A stretch of 5,910 nt of DNA. Source: Embleya sp040605455 (GTDB lineage: Bacteria; Actinomycetota; Actinomycetes; Streptomycetales; Streptomycetaceae). The stretch covers positions 1 to 5,910 of the forward strand of contig NZ_JBEXCV010000280.1 of the NCBI RefSeq assembly GCF_040605455.1, in the 5' to 3' direction. Both the position numbers and the translations under genes were made by a program. This document shows positions 1 through 5,874 of the stretch, piece by piece (position 1 is the first letter of the stretch; every line of letters begins with the position of its first letter). The notes under the pieces are model-generated. The model was not told where the DNA came from and searched no databases. It saw only the letters and a list, made by a program, of their open reading frames with translations.

Positions 1-17
1 GTTGGCTGGGAGCCAAC
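1..17. terminator. Short hairpin at the left edge, possible terminator
   Basis: GTTGGCT and AGCCAAC form a perfect 7-bp inverted repeat around a GGG loop. It lies about 40 bases beyond the stop codon of the minus-strand peptidase, so it could end that transcript, or one arriving from the left. No T-tract is visible, and the stem may continue outside the window. The position and symmetry are seen; the terminator role is inferred. Confidence 0.4.
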
Positions 18-58
18 GGCCGCCGGATCAAGGCTGGTTGATGGATCGATGAATCCGA

Positions 59-1684
59 CTACCGCAGGACACCGCGGACGGCCTCGGGATCCGTGGGCGG
101 GAGGGGCGTGGCCGGGCCCGCGGTCTTGGTTGTGACGTCCGGCGGCGGAGTCACGTAGACGGGCTCGGGATCGGGTCCCGGGGCGCACGTCTTGGCGATC
201 CGGCCGCCGCCCTTGGGGAGACTGCCGTCGCGGAGGTACGCGGTGAACGTGTCGTCCAGGCAGGCGTTGCCGTGGAACAGGATCTCGTGGAAGCTGCCGC
301 CGGTCTGGACGACCAACTTCGATCCGGGCAGCGCGTCACGCATGGCCAGACCGCCCTCGTACGGGGTGGCGGCGTCCTCGGTGGCCTGGAAGAGCAGGAC
401 GGGCGGTAGACCCTTGCCGGTGATCTTCATGCGTCCGGCCGGATTGCCCTGGCCGGGCCAGAACATGCAGGCCGCGTTGTACCACATGTTGTTGTAGGTG
501 TAGAAGGGCGCGGTGGCGTTGACCCTGGCCTGGTCCTTCTTCCAGAACTCCCAGTCGCGCGGCCACGCGTTCTCGTTGCACTGCGCCGCGTTGTACGCCG
601 GGAAGCCGGCGTCGTCCGTGCCCGGCGCCGCGTAGCGGTTGTAGGCGATGTTCAGCGGCCGGGTGTCGTGTCGGGTGACGTAGGCCGAGAGCACGGTGGC
701 CATCCGGGGCCAGCGCAGGAAGTTGTAGCCGCCGCCGTAGAAGGTGTCCTCGAACTCCGCCGGGCCGATCTTGCCGGGGGCCGGGGCGGCGTCCACCGGG
801 TCGGTCCGCAGGGCGGCCTCGACCCGGTCGTACGCCTTCCTGATCGTGGCGGCGTCCGTACCCAGGTGGTAGATCGAGTCGGCCTTGGCCGTCCAGTCGG
901 CGAAGGCGTCGAAGCGGCGCTGGTGTTCCTTGTCCTGCAGGATGTTGTGGTCGTACCAGGGGATCGTCGGGCCGACGATGCTGTCCAGCACCATGCGCCG
1001 GACGCGCGAGGGGAAGAGTTGGCCGTAGGTGGAGCCCAGCGAGGTGCCCCAGGAGCCGCCGTAGAAGTTGATCTTCGGTGCTCCGAGCGCCCGCCGGATG
1101 CTGTCCATGTCGCGTGCGCTGTCGACCGTGGTCATGTGCGGCATCAGCCAGGACCAGTCGGCCGCGCAGTCGGCGGCGTACCCGGCCGCCTTCGTCAGCC
1201 AGGCTTTCGAAGTGCCCTGGCTTATCTGATAGTCGGGCCGCTCACCGTGGAAGTATTCGGCGTCGCAGACGACATGGGGCTCGCTGGCGTTGGTGCCGCG
1301 CGGGTCGAAGCCGATCCAGTCGTAGGTCGAGGCGACGTCCTGGGGGATCTGGCCGGAGATGAACGCGGGCATCCAAAGCCCGGAGTTCCCGGGGCCGCCG
1401 GGGTTGAGCAGGATCGGACCTTGTTGCTTGTTCTTGGCCGCTGTGGCGGGCAGCCGGTTCACCTTGATCTTGATCTTGGGGCCGTGCGGGTTGGCGTAGT
1501 CCACCGGCACGTCGAGCATCGCGCACTGGAGCGCGGGCGTGGTGGCGTCGTTACAGGAGCTCCAGACGAGTTTTCCCTGCCCGGTGTCCTCGGGTCCGGC
1601 GGAGTCGGGCGCGGCGCCGACGGAGGCTCCGCTGAGGGCCACCAGCGCCACGGCTGCCGAGAACAGGGCTATGACTTTTCTCAT
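59..1684 (-). CDS. Secreted tripeptidyl-aminopeptidase-like alpha/beta hydrolase (peptidase family S33)
   Basis: This 541-residue exported serine hydrolase probably removes short peptides from the N-termini of extracellular proteins or peptides, as Streptomyces Tap and Slp enzymes do. Residues 1 to about 25 are a signal peptide: MRK, a hydrophobic core, then an Ala-rich cleavage region. NPGGPG at 94-99 is the oxyanion-hole motif. GGSWG holds the nucleophile Ser211. QATED supplies Asp437 and GGSFH supplies His466 in the TAP-like C-terminal domain. Eight cysteines fit a disulfide-bonded secreted protein. The last ~30 residues are Pro/Thr-rich and look unstructured. The start was chosen at MRKV because it puts the charged n-region directly before the hydrophobic core. 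In-frame ATGs also lie 6, 10 and 15 codons upstream, and no convincing Shine-Dalgarno sequence precedes any of them. The stop is TAG. It appears monocistronic. The family call is firm; the exact substrate is unknown. Confidence 0.93.
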   Translation of the reverse strand: MRKVIALFSAAVALVALSGASVGAAPDSAGPEDTGQGKLVWSSCNDATTPALQCAMLDVPVDYANPHGPKIKIKVNRLPATAAKNKQQGPILLNPGGPGNSGLWMPAFISGQIPQDVASTYDWIGFDPRGTNASEPHVVCDAEYFHGERPDYQISQGTSKAWLTKAAGYAADCAADWSWLMPHMTTVDSARDMDSIRRALGAPKINFYGGSWGTSLGSTYGQLFPSRVRRMVLDSIVGPTIPWYDHNILQDKEHQRRFDAFADWTAKADSIYHLGTDAATIRKAYDRVEAALRTDPVDAAPAPGKIGPAEFEDTFYGGGYNFLRWPRMATVLSAYVTRHDTRPLNIAYNRYAAPGTDDAGFPAYNAAQCNENAWPRDWEFWKKDQARVNATAPFYTYNNMWYNAACMFWPGQGNPAGRMKITGKGLPPVLLFQATEDAATPYEGGLAMRDALPGSKLVVQTGGSFHEILFHGNACLDDTFTAYLRDGSLPKGGGRIAKTCAPGPDPEPVYVTPPPDVTTKTAGPATPLPPTDPEAVRGVLR

Positions 1685-1836
1685 AAGCGAATGATGTGAC
1701 ATGTGAAATTGCATAGCCACATGGATCACTGGACGTTACCAAGCTGTGACCGAGGTGGAGTCGGCGATCCGCCGGGGACGACCGGAAGCGTGGGCGGCCG
1801 CGGTTCGTGGCGCGCCGACGATGGATCGGCGCCGGT
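1685..1836. other. Intergenic region upstream of the peptidase
   Basis: These 152 bases must hold the promoter of the minus-strand peptidase. The part next to the start codon is distinctly A/T-richer than its surroundings and contains a direct repeat, ATGTGAC then ATGTGAA, at about 1694-1707 on the plus strand. A TATGCA-like -10 can be read on the minus strand near 1710-1715, but no good -35 accompanies it, so no promoter is called. Confidence 0.4.
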
Positions 1837-2313
1837 TCACGGCCCGGTGCGGGCCGGGCCTGGTGGGTCGGGTGGGGACAACACCTCGCGCAGGGCCGCC
1901 ATCCAGGCCACCGGTCCGTCGGTGACGCCGGCGACCACCACGCGGCGGGCCAGGCCCGCGAGGAGTGCGCCGAGGGCGCCGGGGCGCAGGTCCTCGTCGG
2001 GGTCGACACCCAGGCGGGCGGCGGCGATGCCTACGGCGTCCTGGGCCAGCGCGTCGATGCGCAGGATCGCGAATTCGTGCACGGAGCGGATGTCGGCGAA
2101 GCGGCGGCGCAGTTCGCGGCGTCGGGCCATCGTGGCGGCCGGCTCCTCGTGGGTCGCGTTCCCGTAGCGCTCGAAGGCGTGCGACAGGGCCGCCCACAGG
2201 TCCAGTTCCGCGGGCGCTGCGGCGAACTCGTCGACGAGGAGCCGTCCGAAGCCCCAGCCGAAGAGCAGCGCCTCCTTGCTCTCGTAGTAGCGAAAGAACG
2301 TGCGGTGCGCGAC
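1837..2313 (-). pseudogene. TetR-family regulator, N-terminus missing
   Basis: About 158 residues of a TetR-type repressor survive. The homology opens abruptly at VAHRTFFRYYESKEALLF, the recognition-helix end of the helix-turn-helix. It runs through an all-helical ligand-binding domain rich in Ala, Leu and Arg to a Pro-rich end (PPDPPGPARTGP) and a TGA stop. The first roughly 35-45 residues, with helix 1, helix 2 and the start codon, are absent. The bases immediately before the surviving part encode a GH3 fragment on the other strand. The open frame continues upstream only as antisense of that fragment, which does not resemble a TetR N-terminus. Without the first half of its DNA-binding domain the product should not bind DNA. 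It may once have controlled the truncated exporter at 2499-2867, which lies on the same strand and has an operator-like palindrome before it; that link is inference. Confidence 0.85.
1840..1856 (-). terminator. G/C hairpin at the end of the tetR remnant
   Basis: CGGCCCG and CGGGCCG form a 7-bp perfect stem around a GTG loop, overlapping the last codons and stop region of the TetR remnant. It could be a factor-assisted terminator for minus-strand transcription. It could equally be chance in coding G/C-rich DNA, as it also encodes the Pro-Ala-Arg-Thr-Gly-Pro tail, and there is no T-tract. Confidence 0.25.
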
Positions 2314-2315
2314 GG

Positions 2316-2498
2316 GAACAGGCGGCGATGATGCTGCACGCCGGCGTCGACCAGTTCGGTGGCGAGACCCGATCCGACCTGATCGTCGACGCGGTACGCT
2401 CCGGCGCCGTCGACGAGGCGCGCATCGACGCGTCGGCCCGACGCATCCTGCCCGACAAGTTTCGACTCGGCCTGTTCGACGACCCGTACGTCGACCCC
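2316..2498 (+). pseudogene. Internal fragment of a GH3-family glycoside hydrolase
   Basis: Sixty-one codons on the plus strand match the C-terminal edge of the catalytic barrel of GH3 beta-glucosidase-like enzymes. The fragment has AGVDQFGGE, then a helix with SGAVDEARIDASARRIL, then KFRLGLFDDPYVDP, the hallmark that leads into the second GH3 domain. The catalytic Asp lies upstream of this segment in the family and is not present, and neither is any second domain. There is no start codon with a ribosome binding site and no stop at the homology boundary. The piece sits exactly between the broken ends of a TetR gene and an MFS gene, in the opposite orientation to both. It therefore looks like filler DNA captured in a rearrangement. 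The family assignment is by motif recognition. Confidence 0.8.
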
Positions 2499-2867
2499 GG
2501 TGGCCAGCGGCACGACCGCGGCGGCCGTGCCCTGCAGGGCGCGCGCGGTGATCAGGACGCCGATGTCGGACGTCATCGCGCACAGGGCCGATCCCACCGT
2601 CATCACCGCGAGCGCGCCGACGAGGATGCGACGCCGGCCGTACATGTCGCCGGCGCGCCCCAGTACCGGGTTGAGCACCGCACCGGACAGCAGCGTGGCG
2701 GTCAGCATCCAACTCACCGTGCCCGGCGACGACCCGGTATCGCCGGGCAGCGCGGGCAGCAGCGGCACGATCACCGTCTGCATGAGCGCCATGAGGGTGC
2801 CGCCGAAGGCCAGGGTCGGCACAATCAGACGGGAACGAAGGCCGGACGAAGGTACGGCGGTTGCCAC
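2499..2867 (-). pseudogene. N-terminal fragment of a DHA2-type MFS exporter
   Basis: About 123 residues remain of a drug:proton antiporter-type transporter that normally has about 450-500 residues and 14 membrane segments. TM1 is around LIVPTLAFGGTLMALMQTVI. SWMLTATLLSGAV is TM2, followed by the cytoplasmic-loop motif A, GRAGDMYGRRR. Next come TM3 (LVGALAVMTVGSALCAM) and TM4, which begins ITARALQGTAAAVVPLATG, where the homology stops. Beyond 2499 the frame stays open but reads the antisense of the GH3 fragment. The preferred start is GTG at 2867, because GGGAG lies 7 bases upstream of it. A TTG at 2897 is in frame but has no ribosome binding site. A product this short could not transport. Start, ribosome binding site and operator are intact, so transcription and translation of a chimeric product remain possible. 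Confidence 0.87.
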
Positions 2868-2902
2868 GAGACGGCTCCCGGATCCAGGGGCCGCCAACCG
2901 AA

Positions 2903-2917
2903 CTGACGACCCGTCAG
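2903..2917 (-). promoter_or_regulatory. Palindromic operator-like site upstream of the truncated exporter
   Basis: CTGACG and CGTCAG form perfect 6-bp arms around an ACC spacer, centred about 43 bases upstream of the GTG start. Palindromes of this size and placement are typical operators for TetR-family repressors that guard MFS exporters. The nearby TetR remnant is the obvious former partner. No clear -10 or -35 was recognised. The symmetry is seen; the regulator assignment is inferred. Confidence 0.55.
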
Positions 2918-3040
2918 ATCAGGTGTGTCACGATCTTCCGCAGAACGCCGGCACACGTGACGGACATCGCACCACCACAATCGGGCCCACCGCCCCGCGC
3001 CGTCGCCGGTGGTCCGTCGCCGCGCGGTCCGGGGCGCGGG

Positions 3041-3255
3041 TCACAGGCCGATGGATCCGTCGATGCGTTCGCGCAGCAGGTCGGCGTGGCCGTTGTGGCG
3101 GGCGTATTCCTCGACCATGTGGATCAGCGCCCAGCGCAGCGGCACCGTTCCGCGCCACCCGTCGTCGCCCGCCACGTCGAGGTCGGCCGCATCGATCGTG
3201 AAGCGCTCGGCGAAGGCGACCTCCGTGCGCCACGCTTCCCATGCCCGCTCGTCTC
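3041..3255 (-). pseudogene. C-terminal fragment of a DUF664/DinB-superfamily protein
   Basis: Roughly 70 residues, from AWEAWRTEVA to GSIGL and a TGA stop, match the end of actinobacterial DinB/DUF664 four-helix proteins. The segment PLRWALIHMVEEYARHNG followed by HADLLRERIDG is the family's most conserved stretch and includes the His residues thought to bind metal. Full-length members are about 160-180 residues, so about 100 residues are missing, with the first metal-binding His and the start. The frame stays open upstream to about 3478, but that part is Gly/Pro/Arg-rich and has no DinB character. The downstream neighbour on this strand is the broken exporter, so this is another relic in the same decayed stretch. 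In this superfamily the intact protein would act in the cytoplasm on a thiol such as mycothiol; this fragment should be inactive. Confidence 0.82.
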
Positions 3256-3332
3256 GACATCGGGCGCCGCACTGTTGGCCGGGGCCGCACCCCGGGTCCA
3301 CGGCCACAGCCGGGGTCGGCCCGGCTACATAC

Positions 3333-3346
3333 TGCTTGTACAAGCA
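3333..3346. promoter_or_regulatory. Perfect 14-bp palindrome TGCTTGTACAAGCA, candidate repressor operator
   Basis: The two 7-base halves are exactly complementary, and the surrounding bases are A/T-richer than the region, as expected at a promoter. It lies about 180 bases upstream of the decarboxylase start and about 80 bases beyond the broken end of the DinB fragment. Size and symmetry fit a TetR-, MarR- or HxlR-type dimeric repressor. No regulator gene in the window can be assigned to it. Confidence 0.5.
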
Positions 3347-3451
3347 AGCAACCCTTTCGCCGACGGTCCGGCCGGACGTGCCGCGATCCTGCCGATCTGC
3401 GGGCTTCAGGCGGCGCGCGTTTAGGCCATTCGGGTTGTCGTCGGTGAAAGC

Positions 3452-3493
3452 CCGCCTCCCCGGCTGTGGGGGCCCCATCGTGAAGGAGGGCGG
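3452..3493 (+). other. Possible folded mRNA leader before the decarboxylase
   Basis: CCGCCTCC at 3452-3459 can pair with GGAGGGCGG at 3485-3493, giving eight base pairs with one bulged G. A competing hairpin pairs CCCC at 3458-3461 with GGGG at 3468-3471, and a third option pairs CGGGTT at 3431-3436 with the AA and CCCG of 3448-3454. The right arm contains a GGAGG that resembles a ribosome binding site, but no start codon follows it at working distance. No known riboswitch consensus was recognised. Such pairings are common in G/C-rich DNA. Confidence 0.25.
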
Positions 3494-3516
3494 CCGAAGG
3501 GTCGTCCCGGGGCGGG

Positions 3517-3522
3517 AAGGAG
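3517..3522 (+). promoter_or_regulatory. Ribosome binding site of the decarboxylase
   Basis: AAGGAG lies five bases before the ATG at 3528. It decides this start over the in-frame GTG at 3480 and over ATGs much further upstream, none of which has a comparable site. Confidence 0.85.
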
Positions 3523-3527
3523 TACGG

Positions 3528-5843
3528 ATGTCTCCTGGGACGGTTGTGTTCGCGGTATCCGAGGCGGCCGACGGCGCGGGCGTCGAGGCCGAAGAACTGC
3601 GCCGGATCCGAGCGGCGCTCCAGGCCGACGGCTTCGACGTGCGGTGGGTGACCCGGGCGCGGGACGCGGCAGGCGTGTTGCGGTCCGATCCGCGCGTGGT
3701 GGCGGCCGTGGTCGATTGGGAACTCGAAGCGGCGGACGGGCATCCGGACGCGGCCGCCGTGTTGCGCGGGGTGGGCGAGCGCTTTCGGGACCTGCCGACG
3801 TTCCTGGTTCTCGGCCACCACGATCCGGCGGAGCTGCCGTTGTTCGTCGCGGAGACCGTGGTCGGCTACGTGTGGCTGTCGGAGGACACCCCCGGCTTCA
3901 TCGCGGGCCGGATCGCCCACGCGGCCCGCACGTATCTGGACGCTCTGCTGCCGCCGTTCTTCGCGGCCTTGCGCCGGTTCGACGACTCGTTCGAGTACTC
4001 GTGGCACACCCCGGCGCACGCGGGCGGCGTGGCGTTGCTGAAGTCCCCGGTCGGCAGCATGTTCCACGAATACTTCGGGGAGCAGCTTTTCCGCAGCGAT
4101 CTGTCGGTGTCGGTGGCCGAGTTGGGGTCGCTGTTCGAGCACACCGGGCCGATCGGCGCGGCGGAACGCAACGCGGCGCGGGTGTTCGGCGCGGATCGCA
4201 CCTACTTCGTGCTCGGTGGCGACTCGACCGCCGACCGCCTCGTGGGCCACGCCTCGATCGGGCTCGACGAGATCGCGTTGATCGACCGCAACTGCCACAA
4301 GTCGGTCCTGCACGGCCTGGTGATGTCCGGGGCTCGGCCGGTGTACCTGGTACCGACCCGCAACGGATACGGACTCGCCGGCCCGGTCCCGGCAGGCGCA
4401 CTGGCCCCGGAGGCCCTGCGGGCGCGGATCGCGGGACACCCGTTGACGGCGGACGCCGTCTCACCCGTGCCCGTGTACTCCGTGTTGACCAACTCGACGT
4501 ACGACGGCCTGTGTTACGACGCGGTGCGAGCGGCGGGCACGCTCGGGGAGAGCGTCGCGCGGGTGCACTTCGACGAGGCATGGTTCGCGTACGCGCGCTT
4601 TCACCCGCTGTACGCGCATCGCTTCGGCATGGCGGTGGGGCCGGACACGCTCCCCGGGCCGGAGCGCCCGACGGTGTTCTCGACCCAGTCCACGCACAAG
4701 CTGCTGGCCGCGCTCTCGCTGAGCGCGATGGTGCATGTGCGGGACACGCCTCGGGCGCCGGTGGCACACGACCGGTTCAACGAGGCGTACATGATGCACG
4801 GTTCGACCTCGCCGCTCTACCCGATGATCGCCTCGCTCGACGTGGCCACCGCGATGATGGACGGGCCGCAGGGTCGCTGCCTGATCGACGAGGCGGTGAC
4901 CGAGGCGGTGCGCTTTCGCCGGGCGATGGTGCACCTGGGCCGCAGGATCGCCGCCGCCGGCGACCGCCCCGCGTGGTTCTTCGGGGTGTGGCAGCCCGAG
5001 GAAGTGGTCGACCCGGCCACCGGCGAGACGGTGCCGTTCGCGGACGCCCCGCCCGATCTGCTGCGCACCGATCCCTCCTGCTGGCAACTCGCCCCCGGCG
5101 CCGCGTGGCACGGCTTCCCGGACCTGGACGAGGGTTGGTGCCTGCTGGATCCGGTGAAGGTGACCATCACCTGCCCGGGCACCACGGCCGGCGGCACGAT
5201 GACCGACTGGGGCATCCCCGCTCGAATCCTGACCGCCTACCTGGAGACCAGGCGGGTCATGGTCGAAAAGACCGACACCTACAGCACGCTGGTCCTGTTC
5301 TCGCTGGGCATCACCAAAGGCAAGTGGGGTACGTTGCTCGACGCGCTCACCGACTTCAAGGCCCGATACGACGAAGGCGCGCCCCTGGCAGAGGTGTTGC
5401 CCGAGATCGTGGCCGCGCATCCGCATCGCTATCGGGACCTGACGCTGCGCGACCTGTGCACGTCGATGCACGAACACCTGCGTGACGCGGGCCTGGTCGG
5501 GCTTCTCGACGATGCCTTCCGCACCCTGCCCCGCGCGGCCACTCCCCCACAGGTGTCCTTCCGCCGGCTCATGCGGGGCGACACCGAACGCGTCCCGCTC
5601 ACCGCAGCCGCCGACCGCGTCGCCGCAGCGATGGTGTGCGTCACCCCGCCCGGGATTCCGGTCCTGATGCCTGGTGAGCAAATCGGCGCGGCCGACGGCC
5701 CGTTGCTGCGCTATCTGAGCGCGCTGGAGGCCTTCGACCGACGCTTCCCCGCCTTCGGCAGCGAAACCCACGGCGTGACCATCGACGAAAACGGCACCTA
5801 TCTGATCGAGGTCGCGGGCCGTACCCGACACTCGCACGGATGA
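3528..5843 (+). CDS. Orn/Lys/Arg decarboxylase, LdcA/AdiA-like, PLP-dependent
   Basis: This 771-residue cytoplasmic enzyme should decarboxylate a basic amino acid to a diamine or polyamine: lysine to cadaverine, or arginine to agmatine. Residues 1 to about 130 form the receiver-like wing domain. The PLP-binding aminotransferase-fold domain covers roughly 150-420, and the C-terminal domain follows. His257 in RNCHKS should stack on the cofactor, Asp349 in HFDEAW should pair with the pyridine nitrogen, and Lys391 in STHK is the Schiff-base lysine. STSP at 426-429 is also conserved. The length matches E. coli AdiA (about 755) and Pseudomonas LdcA (about 750). SWHTPAHAGG, DLSVSV.ELGSL, NSTYDGLCY and LFSLGITKGKW resemble LdcA most by recall, so lysine is the better guess. 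Oddly, the usual NGTSTANK phosphate loop reads GGDSTADR (230-237), and the usual PGH reads PAH (162-164). It stands alone with its own ribosome binding site and terminator. Confidence 0.95.
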   Translation: MSPGTVVFAVSEAADGAGVEAEELRRIRAALQADGFDVRWVTRARDAAGVLRSDPRVVAAVVDWELEAADGHPDAAAVLRGVGERFRDLPTFLVLGHHDPAELPLFVAETVVGYVWLSEDTPGFIAGRIAHAARTYLDALLPPFFAALRRFDDSFEYSWHTPAHAGGVALLKSPVGSMFHEYFGEQLFRSDLSVSVAELGSLFEHTGPIGAAERNAARVFGADRTYFVLGGDSTADRLVGHASIGLDEIALIDRNCHKSVLHGLVMSGARPVYLVPTRNGYGLAGPVPAGALAPEALRARIAGHPLTADAVSPVPVYSVLTNSTYDGLCYDAVRAAGTLGESVARVHFDEAWFAYARFHPLYAHRFGMAVGPDTLPGPERPTVFSTQSTHKLLAALSLSAMVHVRDTPRAPVAHDRFNEAYMMHGSTSPLYPMIASLDVATAMMDGPQGRCLIDEAVTEAVRFRRAMVHLGRRIAAAGDRPAWFFGVWQPEEVVDPATGETVPFADAPPDLLRTDPSCWQLAPGAAWHGFPDLDEGWCLLDPVKVTITCPGTTAGGTMTDWGIPARILTAYLETRRVMVEKTDTYSTLVLFSLGITKGKWGTLLDALTDFKARYDEGAPLAEVLPEIVAAHPHRYRDLTLRDLCTSMHEHLRDAGLVGLLDDAFRTLPRAATPPQVSFRRLMRGDTERVPLTAAADRVAAAMVCVTPPGIPVLMPGEQIGAADGPLLRYLSALEAFDRRFPAFGSETHGVTIDENGTYLIEVAGRTRHSHG

Positions 5844-5860
5844 ACCTCGCACGGATGAAC
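5831..5860 (+). repeat. 15-bp perfect tandem duplication spanning the decarboxylase stop codon
   Basis: CTCGCACGGATGAAC occurs twice back to back, at 5831-5845 and 5846-5860. The first copy encodes the last residues (Ser-His-Gly) and the TGA stop. The second repeats the same bases in the 3' untranslated region, so a second TGA lies in frame 15 bases on. This is probably a recent slippage duplication. Confidence 0.9.
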
Positions 5861-5874
5861 ACAGGGCCGCCGGC

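Larger units (their letters stand above)
3256..3527. other. Intergenic region before the decarboxylase
   Basis: These 272 bases contain no recognisable coding sequence. They hold a 14-bp perfect palindrome at 3333-3346, a 12-bp palindrome GTCCGGCCGGAC at 3366-3377, and a G/C-rich leader that can fold at 3452-3493. The decarboxylase promoter must lie here, but no confident -35/-10 pair is visible. Open frames crossing it are continuations of the flanking genes or antisense. Confidence 0.6.

Noticed and set aside
668..1699. Long plus-strand open frame opposite the peptidase
   Set aside because: It lies wholly antisense to a gene with a signal peptide and catalytic triad. Its Gly/Val/Arg/His-rich composition is typical of a G/C-rich shadow frame.
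2316..2498. GH3 sequence as a small real gene
   Set aside because: It has no start with a ribosome binding site, no stop at the family boundary and no catalytic residues, and it sits exactly between two broken genes.
3366..3377. 12-bp palindrome GTCCGGCCGGAC as a second operator
   Set aside because: It is made only of the bases expected in this G/C-rich DNA and stands on no recognisable promoter, so chance is a good explanation.
3441..3510. Cobalamin-type riboswitch suggested by CGGTGAAAGCCCG followed by GGCTGT
   Set aside because: Only a short stretch resembles the core. The B12-box-like element and the flanking helices are missing, and a decarboxylase of this kind does not use cobalamin.
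3009..3527. N-terminal extension of the decarboxylase by 173 residues
   Set aside because: The open frame runs upstream, but it is antisense to the DinB fragment and then Arg/Pro/Ser-rich sequence with no family similarity. ATG 3528 has a strong AAGGAG five bases upstream, and a 771-residue product matches the family length.
2928..4439. Minus-strand 503-residue open frame over the decarboxylase
   Set aside because: It is antisense to the decarboxylase and DinB regions and rich in Arg, His and Pro, with no recognisable domain.
3644..5485. Plus-strand 613-residue open frame in another phase of the decarboxylase
   Set aside because: It is a frame shadow with extreme Arg/Gly content. The true frame carries all the decarboxylase motifs.
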